Positions 25,501-37,400 of a DNA stretch of 64,000 bases are shown piece after piece. The first letter of the stretch is position 1. Every line of letters starts with the position of its first letter. The position numbers and the translations under genes were made by a program. The DNA is from Chimonanthus salicifolius (Eukaryota > Streptophyta > Magnoliopsida > Laurales > Calycanthaceae). The notes below the pieces were generated by a model, which worked only from the letters and a program-made list of their open reading frames with translations, had not been told where the DNA came from and searched no databases. The DNA is taken from contig CM023534.1 in the NCBI GenBank assembly GCA_013350335.1, forward strand, positions 10,445,542-10,509,541. The letters are read 5' to 3'.

Positions 25501-28500
25501 TAACCCTGCTTTACACCGACCCTATTTACAATATCCTTACCAAGCTTTTCAATTCCTCGATAGTTGTCCAGATAACAGAACCTACCACAATGTGGTATCA
25601 AGTAGATTTCCAATTTGACTAGGCCACTCCTCCCTACTGTAACCACTATACTTGTGTTCTGTATATTTTGTCTAAATATACGTTGATTCTTAAGCCATTA
25701 GGTTCAAAAACATTTCTTGAGTTACAGCCTATGCTCACATATACATGAAGGAATTTCATTTTGTATATCTGCTATCAAGTTGTACATAACAGTAGTACTA
25801 AGTAAGAGTTCAGAGCAGACCCATTCCAAGTGGAAACTCAGTCGCCTCTCCCCACAAACAGTTATTTCATTATGCATATACAAGGTTAAAGTGACTGGTT
25901 GTACAGTCTCAAACTGTCTCCAAGATATAATATCAGCAAGATATGTTAATGCCAAATAACAAAGATATGGACACATAAAATATGAGGACTTCTTGCATAC
26001 ACCATTGCTTACTATATTTTTTTGGCCTTTTTAGGCTAATTAGGTAGCTCCTTTTGAATTCAAAAGCAAAAGTGGACATTGATGTAGTACTTTTGGATGT
26101 ACATAAGGAATTTACCCAAAACATAGAAGACAATATACATAATAGCCATATCAATGATGACTATTCTACAAGAAAAACAATATCCTTTTGACAAATCCAT
26201 ATATCAAAAAGCCCAACAGGCAAACATTATCAAAGTGCACTTGTGCATTGTTAAAATAGAGAATAAGACTCAACCCCAACAGGCTACTCTCCATAGACTT
26301 AACTGGTGTGTGTGGATTGGGAGATTTATACATGCCCGTGGGATTAGTCTCACCTCCAACGTGGGGTGGGGATACCCATGTTATTAAAAAAAAAAATAGA
26401 GAATAAGAAATCTCAAGTGTTGCTCAAATTTTCGACTTCAGATCAATAAAATTTCAATGAAGAGATGAATGCAATATAAATTAATAATGATGGCAATCTT
26501 CTTTGCAACTTTTGAAGCTGATTGTGCAATTAAAAATATTAAAATTTCCTTTTTTTAATGGTAAAATTCCTGATTTTGTTGGACAATGAAATATCAAACT
26601 TGATAGTTAGGATGCTCCATCTTCTCAATATTAGCTCCAACTAGAGTAGACCAACAATCTTCCCAGAACAGGGTTTTAAAAGGCCTTCCAAATCAATAAC
26701 AAAACCAACAGCACATATCGCAGCTTGTCATAGCAAGCACTTGCAGCCTACCAAGTCCAGACTTGTATATTTTGATAAAAGCAGAAACTTCTGCTAAATA
26801 GAAACACAATTCATAATGGATGAAACAAAGTATTTAGCCACTTTCTTAGACAAAAGATTTAATATATGAAATGGAATAACAATTTCAGTTGCTCAAGAAA
26901 ATGATGTAGATAATATGGATAACCAACATAATCTACTGATATTTCCAGCATATCCCAGAGTACAGGAATAAGCCTAAAGACAGAAGAATGCATACGATGA
27001 CAGTGTGTTGATACTGATTGAGAGCAAAGCAAGTTAATTTTTTTAAGGGAAAATTGAGTTTGTGATTTTTATTTCATTTTACCACAATCCAAAGCCTCCA
27101 ATACCATTATGGCCTATGACCAGATAACTGTTCTTCGGCGTTCTTTTTAGCTCCAATATGGAAGGGCAGATGTAGTCAAAACTTGGTAACACAAACTCAT
27201 CCACTGCTGCACTGCAAACAACCACCACAGATTAATGAATTTGTATGATTAGCATTCAGCAAAGATACCATCTCATCTCAAAGAACAGATAGGGAAAAGT
27301 CAGTTCATAAATGTTGCCAAATGTGGAAATTGGTTTCTAAAATACAATATTTAAAAGCCTTTCTATCAATTAAGAACATTTAACAGCCTCAAGTAACTAA
27401 GAACTGCATCCATCACAAGCAATTTCATCATCGTCGTCATTAACTAAAATCCCATCTATCTTCGGGTCGAGTTTATTAGTTCTAGTTCTCCATTGACCCT
27501 ATTGTAAACCATAATATTAGTCACCCCACAATCTAACATATCTTTTTTTATTCCTTCCCTCTATGTTCTTAGAGGCCAACCTCTTCTCATTGTGCCTGCA
27601 ACCTGTAGCCTCCCACCCCCCACGCACAGAGGCTGCGTTGGGTCTTCCACTAACATGACCAAACCATGTCAAACAAGTTTCTCCCAATTTGTCGTCTCTC
27701 AATCACATGCAATTTCAATAAAAGTTATATTAAATATGTCCATGAAGAAATAACTTTCCATGATTAAATACAAGCCAAAGAATATTGGAAACAAAGCATC
27801 ATTTCTATCAACAGTTTGACCTAAGGTTTCATCACTCCATAAAATGTCAGATCCCAAAAGGAAAGATTGCTATGATTATAAAAATAAATAAATAAATAAA
27901 AACAAAAAACAAAACAAAACAAATCAATGGCATACCATCAAACAAACAAAAAGGGACCAGTACCCATATCGAACAGAACGTCATTGGACTTCTGCAAGAT
28001 GGTTGCAAACTATAACTTGTATAACAAATAAACCACAGAGATAGGATGAAAGATTTTAAAAATCATTAAAGAAACCTTTCATGGGCACCAAGTACCTCCA
28101 AAACCAAATTGCAATTGGACTAAATGTCAGTTGGTTCTAATAAACAGATAGGAAATGCTCATCGAGCATATCAAAGTTACCAACTGTGAAATGTTATAAT
28201 ACAGCTGAGGGCAAACAAGGAAATAAACAACTGTAAACCATCCAAGAAGCATCACTTGATATTACGAATGGTACTACATTGTAGAGAAAAGTCACCTCCA
28301 TGCTGTGTTCATGATCCACACATGCAGTCTCCCACTCTCTTCAGCAGCAACAAGATGACAAGGTTCACAGACTAGAATACAGTAAATACCCTCAGCTGTT
28401 GCTAACTTCACAACAACTGAAACATAACCAAATTGTACACGTACAACTTTTACAGCATTTTCATCACAGCAATCATATTTGCATAACGAACACGAACAAT

Positions 28501-31383
28501 TCATATTTTGTTCCCTGAGATGCACATTAAATTATTAGCAGCATCACAACTAGAGGTTCACCAAGAAGATGTGTATTCAGGATTAATAGATAAGAATATG
28601 GTTGTACAGAACCTGCAATAAGGTGCCTTGACACTGTTGATTAAAACTAAGCACTGGTCAACAGGAGCAAATTGTAGTCCAGACCCCTCAGATACAATCT
28701 GGAAATCACATGCAAAACAACAAAGTTAGTACAATACACATTTAAAGAAAATGGCAATATCGGATATTGAAAGTAATAATACAATTCTGCATGTCACATC
28801 ATCCAATTACTTCTTTACTGGCCATTGCTTTTGACCACGGCAGCATTATCGATGCAAAACCGAGAAATGAAGGATATTTTTCTCCTGCTCCATTTATAGG
28901 GACCTTATAAATGAAAAGACTTCTATTGCCATCCTCCAGACTTCCACACAAAACACAAATATGGATATCATCTCCTTTTCTTCTTAACAACGTAAACAAG
29001 ACAGGTGTTGGGTGCAGATAGCAGCCAATCAACTCAACCAAGTCCTCTAACTCATAGTTAGGCTTAGTCGCTTCAGGAAAAGACCCATCCAGCTCCAGAT
29101 TTTTCTGTTGTAAGTTGCTGTTACAAAGACCAGTGGAGTCAATTTTGACTTCATAGACAGCACTTCCATTTGTACCAGACAAAAATGCTCCCTTCTCCCC
29201 AACACGTGATACAGCAGTGTTCCTTTCTCTAAGTCCATAGGATGAAACCGGCTCATTGACGTTAGCATCCACTCGATGACTCTTCAAATGTGGAATAGGG
29301 AGATCCAGGACAGCTTGAGAATGCATGCTTTTGGTGGGTTGAGCAAACGTTTCATGATTTTGTGGAGCCATGAAGATGCATTCAGATTCAGGAACACCTT
29401 CTGGGAAGCTAAGCTTATATTGCTCTCCATCAAGCTTGCCTTCAGTGGCTAATGACATTTTTCTCTTTATATATTTGCCAGGTGCGATAATCTGAATGGT
29501 TTCTCCAGCACCACCCACAGAAGAAAATGTATCAGCATTACCATTATCCTGTATATTCCTACAAATTATACTTTCCGAGAGAGGAACATCATACTTTCTA
29601 GAAGGGTGGTGTGAAATGGTGCAATATTGAGTTGAAGTAGCTGCATCTTCTCTTTGAATTGAAGTATCATGTGTTCCAAGAAGGGTAATTTTCCCATTTA
29701 CTACCATTTTAGCCGTGCCTGCACTACCTATGGTTTTATCATCTCTTGCATCTATGCTTGAGAAACAATGTGTATCATGAGTCTGCACCACACTAGTTTC
29801 AGGAGCTTCACCATTCACAGTTCCCAAATTTATTGTACAACTAGAAGGAAGACAAGCCAGCTCAACTTGTTTGGTATCGGAAGACCAGACATCTTGATTA
29901 CAGCCTAAGCCACTCTTACCTCTGAAGCCATCTGTAGCAAGTGGTTCATCTGCTGGACATATATTTAGTTGCTCAGAATGTAAGGTATTTTGATCCCCAC
30001 TCATGCATACTCTATCAGTTTTTCTTTCCAAAGTGATTTGTCCATTGGGAGATGCACAACTCAAAGGAGAATCAAATATTAGAGTTTCAGCATTCTCCAA
30101 TGGCATACCTACTTCATTGTGGAAGACTGCACTGTCTTCATCATTTCTGAGATAGGATTTTGAAGACTCTTTAACCCCATCTGCATTGCTAAGCAACCCG
30201 GGGAGGTCCATACTGCAAACTTTGCTATTGAAAGGTGCACAATCACCTAGAACATTATTAGAATGCAGTGATCTATGGTTAGCAACATTGCATCCAGTTT
30301 GGTCATCCTCAAGACTGTCAGGTATAACCGACTTCACATCTTCAATGCATTCTGATCGATTCAAATGTACTTTAGTTTTACAGCTCCCACTAGGGGCAAT
30401 TTTGTTATTTCCTAATGGTTTAGTGGTGCCATGCAGGTTGCATTTTCCATCCACTTCATAACCACCAAAAGCCATTTCAGCTGCAAGCTTACCTGCACAT
30501 AGACAAGAATTCAATGACAATACAATTCTACATTTCCATAATAATTATCAGTTGAAAAACCAAGACCAAGGCCTTCTATCATAATGATATCATTGGGCTG
30601 AAGTAGATGAAAAGGTGATATTTAAGTTAGCAAGAGCTGATAATGACAACTCACATGGCCTCTATCCAACAATGAATGTCACTCCGGGTGAAGGATATTT
30701 GGGCAAATTCATGGGAGGAAGTTCAGATCCAGCTATTTACCTTTAAGTAAGTCAACCAGAAAACCAAGCAGATAAACTCATTTGACTCCTTTTGGACAAA
30801 CTCAATCCAAGTGATATTATTGAAGTAAATGAAAAAGGCGTTTTTAAGTTGGCAGTCGTTAACAATATCATCTCACATGGCTTCAACCCGACAATGAATA
30901 CTATTGTGAGCAAAAGATATATGGGCAAATCATGGGAGGAATGTAACAAATCTAGACATCTTCCTTCACGAAGTGCACAGTGAATAAAGAAAAATAAAAT
31001 GTAGCTAAAAAGGTGTATGCCAATGTGGATTAAGAAAGGAATACAATGAAGAATAGTTACATGAGTGGAAGGCTCAGGGCATCAGGAGTCATTTTTAACA
31101 GCCAAAATGTCTTAATTAGTCCATTTACTTGTTTACTTTTGTTTTGGTTTAGCTTAGTCTGACATCACCTAAGTATTCAGGCTATAAAAAAGGAACCCCA
31201 AACTCCCAAAGCCCACTCACCAAAGACAGGGAAAAAACAAAACACACACCCAACCCCACACCCAGAACCCGACCCTTTTATGTTAAATGGATTCTTCGGA
31301 ATGAACATAATACGTTCATACTAGTAACAAAGACATCTCAATGTAAAAAAAAATTCACATGACTTTTCAAACTAGTGCTAGAC

Positions 31384-31434
<51 letters not shown>

Positions 31435-34400
31435 TTAACATGACATAACCTAAACCGTAATAACATAATTTTCTGACATGACCCAGTCCAACCCAATTTT
31501 TTTCAAGACTAACCCAACCTAGATTTCATTTTACTCAATGTGATCCAACTCAAGTTTTTATTAAAAAAGAAAAAAGAAAAATGGCAAATGATATTTAGAT
31601 ATAGTTGTTACAGAAAATGAAGTAGGGTTTTCCTTTCATGTGGGGGCATTGGGCTAGGGGAAATGAGGTAGGGTGTGGTTCATGGGCTAAAACCATTGAC
31701 CAAGAAAATAGGATTAATGGGTGGTTTCAAATTCAGGTTGGCTCTGTTCAGGTCTGAGACTCCTTAACCAAACCCTGATTTATGTTGGTTGAGTCAAATT
31801 AAAATTTATTCCAAAAATACATAATCCAAACCTAAATTTTTATGGGTTGGGTCAGGTCCACGAGTTGAGTCAAATATTGTCACCCCTAGTTAAAAAAATT
31901 CTAGCATACATTGAGCACAAGGTAAATAACAACCGCATTCACATCCATGTCATCTAAATCGATCCCTAAACCTAAGTCCTTGAAATGATAGAGTATGCAG
32001 TTAGATCAAATATGGCTGAAACTAGGAGATTCCCATCCCAAAGAAATGAACTCTTTAAATCCTAGATGCATGATTTAGAATTTTGGTTAGATCATTAAAA
32101 ATGTACATAATTGGGTTTTTTATGCTCTTTGAAGAGGTGCTTTAACAAGGCTATGCTTGTGTTATGACTAGTTCTAGCATATTCATACTACTTGAATTTA
32201 TGATTCAAAGGATTTAAAGTGCCTGATCCCTGTCATACTTAATGCTCATATGGGGACAGCATAGCATGGTCTTACACAGAATAATCTCTCTTAAGGTTTG
32301 TAGTTAAATTTAAACATCTGTACCTTGGGATACATCAGTGAGGTAATGCAAACCATCATTTTCCCCTAGAGTGTTTGTCTCCATCAAATTCAATTGAGTA
32401 TCACACTTTGTGAAAGAAGTTTTTGCATTCTGAACTGTTTTCCTTCTCCTCTTGTAGGTCTTCTTGAGTAAAGGAAGTGCTCGTGGAAGCAGAACTGTCA
32501 TCATAGATTTTGCAAATTCTTGTCTGTTTGAATCAGAATCACTCTTTTCAGGACTCTCATTTGAATTGCTAGACGTAAACAGTTCTTCTTTAGGATGAAA
32601 TCCTGTTATCTGTTCTTGTGAAAGAACACTATCTGCTGCCCATAACACTGGACAGGACATTTCCTGTGAAATTGTAGGTAGTGCATTGACATTTTCTGAA
32701 AAACACTTCACATTGCCACAGCTTTGCTCATTTGTGGCATCTTTGGCAACAAACACTTCAGTGTGTGATGTAGGGTTACTAGACAATTGCTCTGCAGAAG
32801 CAAATTCAGCTTTGACACTATAATGGCTTCTCTCATGAAGCCCCGCAGCAGAATCAGCAATATCAGCTGCACAAAAGTTTCTTTCAATGATTATTTGAGG
32901 AAAACAAAAAAGGATACATGACCACAGAAAGATTACTTTCATAAAAAAGAGCAACTGCCTTTTAAAAATTGCTATCAAATTCCCATGCTAAGCATGTCTC
33001 TGAAACATGCCGACAAAATAATTAGAAGATGGAACCTTGATTATATATTATATTGTGTTTTAGTAATTAGTAGTACTACATCACACTAATTTCTTATGAC
33101 TTAGGAAATCATTTTTTACTGTATTCAGTGTGAACTAATATTTTATCATAATACCTTTTCAGTGATCAGTATCAACTATCAAGAAGTTCACTTGATAAAA
33201 TCTCAGGGTTCCATAACAGTTATATACATGTTCAACACAATGCACATGTCCAACTGGCCATGTTCTGTTACAGAGCAAAATGTTAGGATAGATTAAGTTA
33301 GAAGTTTATTAGGGCATTTTCATTTATGAGATTTTCCTAGGGAAATCAAAATTTCTTAGGAAAACAAGATTTTCCTATGTTGTTTGCCCCAAAGTTTCCT
33401 AGAAATCTGTATTCTTAGGGCGACATTTTTCCAAGAAAGAGTCCAAATATTTGCCCATCAAGACCCATGGCAAAGTGTTTTCCTGGGAAAATATATAGGC
33501 TGGGACTTGACTAAATGGATTTTAAACACCTCGATCATATGCATACTCGACTTGACTCAATTATTTAACGAGATAACACAAGCCAACTAAGCTTAAATGA
33601 CTTGACCCGACCCAATCCATTTATTAAATGAATTAACCCACCTAATTGAGATTAAATTAGTTTACCCAACCCAACCCATTCACAAAATGAGTTGACCCAA
33701 TGGATCCCAATCTATTTATTAAACAGGTTGAGTTAATCTAAGTAGATGACCAAGCTTAAATGGGTCAACCCATGTAACGACCCGTCCTGTTAGCAAAATA
33801 TTGTCCGCTTTGAGCCTACACAAGGACCCGCATGGCTTTGCTTTGGCGAGCCAACCCACCGTTGCTCCAAAAAGGCCTTGTACTAGAAGGAGGAAGGCTA
33901 CTACTTATATACCAGAGAATTTCCAATGCCACTAGTAATGTGGGACTTTTTTGGGGCAGGGTATTACAATCTACCCCCCTTAAAGCCAGAGTCATCCCCG
34001 GCTCTGCACACACAACAACCAATCCCACACCCTCAGGCAGAGAGTTGAACCATGCTCTGATACCATTTATAACGACTCATCCCCGCTAGCACAATATTGT
34101 CCGCTTTGGGCCTACACACCCGCACGGCTTTACTTTGGCTAGCCAACCCACTGTTGCTCCCAAAAGGACTTGCGCTAGAAGGAGGAAGGCTATTACTTAT
34201 ATACCAGAGAATTTCCAATGCCAATAGTAATATGGGACTTTTTGGGGCAGGGTATTACAATCTACCCCCCTTAAAGCCAGACCTGTCCTCGGCTCTGCAC
34301 ACACAACAACCAAGCTCACACCCTTAGACAGAGAGTTGAACCATGCTTTGATACCATTTGTAACGACCCGTCCCACTAGCACAATATTGTCCGCTTTGGG

Positions 34401-37400
34401 CCTACACACCCGCACATCTTTACTTTGGCGAGCCAACCCACTGTTGCTCCAAAAAGGCCTTGTGCTAGAGGGAGAAATGCTACTACTTATATACCAGGAA
34501 ATTTCTAATGCCACTAGCAATGTGAGACTTTTTAGGGCAGGATATTACAACCCAACTTGGACCATTTATTAAAATCTTAACCAAATCCTACTCAGACTAA
34601 TAAATGGGTTCACCTAACTTGAACAATCTTAAATGGGTTAATCCAACTCATATATGACATAAATCATTTATTAAACAAGTACTAACTCAAGTACCCATCC
34701 AAGCTTAAATGGGTTAGCTCAACCTTCACCCTATTTATCAAATGCTTGAACAAACACGGCTCACACCAAAGCCAAACAATTTATTACATGGGTTGACTCA
34801 ACTCAAAACATGTTGTTTATTAAATGAGTTGGCCCAACCCAATAATCCTACATGGATATGTTTCAATTGTGATTTCAGCTATTGAGATCATTCAAATATG
34901 TCAAACCTCGATGCTAGAATGTTGATCTTTTTCTTTTTTTACTTATCAGCTAGTTGATCAACAATCATGGCACATTGATCCTGTCATCCGTTTCACCACC
35001 ACATCTCTACCTCTCTCTCCATCAGATGGCATCATCTGAGCATTGGGTTATCCAATTCAATAAATCCAAACCCACTTGAGTTTGAAGGGGATGTTAGGAT
35101 AGGTTAAGTTAGAATGCCTGTTAGAACAGCAGTCAAGTTTACGTCAATCTCTATTAAGAGATAAGATTTAATTAGAGTTTCAGTTCATCTATGATTCATG
35201 TGTGCCTATATATATGAGTAGATTCTTAACGAATGGTACATAATAGTTTTATGAAACTATCTTCCTTAACAACATATGACAAACTAAGAATCTTAGAATG
35301 CTACCTTGCAATGTATCCAATGTATCTGGAGCACAATATTCGCAATCCTTGCCAAATTTTACATCTGTAGAGATCAGGTTTTCTACACCATATGCTTTGG
35401 TTGCTTCTAAAGAATCTGCTACTTGCAAATCCACATCAGATGAACTATCAAGCTGTAAAAATTCATTTTTGTTTGAGAATGAGGAAAGATATGTTGTGCT
35501 ACAAACCCAACATCATGGAATTTATAAGAAATGTCCTAGCACTTGAGATGTGTATCTTAAAACAAATGATAATAAACGGGGGCAAACAATGATATGATTA
35601 AGCAAAGAATCAGAAGTCTGTGGCAACAGTGCTCAGAGTTACAATAAAAGACGTTGGGGGTTCAAGTCAAGCCGCCATTTCAAAAAATAAAATGCAAGTT
35701 AACCCATCTCATTCACAAATACCCACCCACCACCCCAAACACACAAACCTAATTAAGGCCCATAATGTAGGAAAAGAAAGACGAAAAGCAATGCGAAGAA
35801 TCAAATACAAAAATAAAAAAACACATACAGATACTCTGAAGTGGGCAATACAAACACATGCCCAAAACCAACACTGGTAGAGACATAAGCACGTGTGCAC
35901 ATAGCCACATACATACACACGCACATGTACACGAGTGCGCGTACACACAAACACAGCACATGCTCACACGCACAAGCATGCACACACATAGAGGGTGAGT
36001 GGCTGTGGGTGAACAAGCTTCCTCCAAAATTTTTTTAACCCAATACACACTAAAGTGGGAAATCCAACATTTACCTTCCTTGCAAGTGGAAAGTAAGGAA
36101 AAAAAGCTCCTAATTGTACACATGGGATCCAAGTGCCTGAATGTTCTTGAACTGGGGATCCACCTAGAAAGGGAACCTAGAATCATCCATATGGAATATC
36201 CTAACCATTTGATCAGTTGTTCACGAACAATCCAGAAAATAAAATGCCATATAACAAATGCTTTTAGGATTTCAAATCTGAGAGATTTGGAGTTGCCAGC
36301 CCACTAGATGAACAATATGAATTACAAAAACATGACCTCTCACAACTCAGCAAATTATGCATGTTGCTGAAATTCAGAACCATATTGTTCCTCATGCCTA
36401 CATGGGTAAAGAGGAGATAACATTTGTAACCACACATGATATTCATGAAATGATCAGATGTTATAGTTCATGTAAGCACCATAATGAATGATAAAAGCAA
36501 CACTTACTGGATTGTCTCTCACTTTGGAATGTGTAACAGGTACACCGGTGAACCTGCAATCCTTGGGTACAAGCTCCACCTGCTCTTCAGGAAAGATGGT
36601 TTCTGCCACTAAACAATTGGCAGAGATATCATTGCATCTCTCAACTAAAGCAGCCAGATTGTCTGGCACAGGTGCAGTTCCTGAATAATCATGTATTACA
36701 CAATGTCCATCTAATGTAGAAGACGCCACTTCAAAGCATTTACTAGTTGAACAAGACTTTTGATCATTAACACTAGCAAAGCTTTCTTTCTGTGACTGGA
36801 TAGGGAGATGATAAGGAACCTCATGTTCAATAGCCATGCCCGCTGAAGTGCAACCATTCTCCACATGCAAATAATCAACATCACACCTATCTCCATGAGA
36901 AAAACCACCATTTTCTTGAGTATCTTTTCTAGTAATGCCAACTTTCAAAGGAATTGAAAGATCTTGGGGCCGAGGTCTTTTAAGGCTATGCTGATTGGCA
37001 TTTTTGGCAATACTTTTCTGTTTCTGGCTTCTTTTTCCAGTGCTTTTTAGCCTTCCAAAACATGGGAGCAAATCAGGGTATGTACAAGATTCTGGAGATC
37101 TTTTTTCATGTTCCAGTCTGGAAGCTCCATTACAGAAATTGGAAGATATCAAACTCTGTTCTGCTGTTCCATTGACATTTGCTACAAGGTGACGAAGCAG
37201 CCGCTGGACAAAAGGATTTCTGAACCCAAAAAACTGCAATTCATCATGGAAAGAATACATTTAGCAAAATGGCAGACAAGTTTCATGTAACACAGACTTC
37301 TACATCTGCTTCTAAAGCAAGTAAGAACTGAGAACTGAGAAAATTGTGACAAAAAGATAAAAACGATGTTAACGATTCTGATTCAGTTTACGAGAAAACA

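Larger units (their letters stand above)
33281..35271 (+). mobile_element. Decayed LTR retrotransposon (probably Copia-like) in an intron
   Basis: A 180-bp sequence at 35092-35271 starts TGTTAGGATAGG and ends TTCCTTAACA (TG...CA). It is preceded directly by a polypurine tract (GAAGGGGA), as a 3' LTR should be. The first ~35 bp recur at 33281 (TGTTAGGATAGATTAAGTTA), which may be the truncated 5' LTR. The interior has no recognisable gag-pol. It consists of degenerate ACCCAACCCATTTATTAAA-like repeats with a TRIM inserted into them. Target duplications were not found, so the outer limits are tentative. Confidence 0.45.

Noticed and set aside
33816..34572. Repeated open frames on both strands with similar peptides
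   Set aside because: They are translations of the three TRIM LTRs, which encode no protein.
35749..36186. 145-codon minus-strand open frame rich in Cys and Val
   Set aside because: It is a translation of the CA-rich tract at 35880-35997 and shows repetitive CVCVYA-type peptides in several frames.
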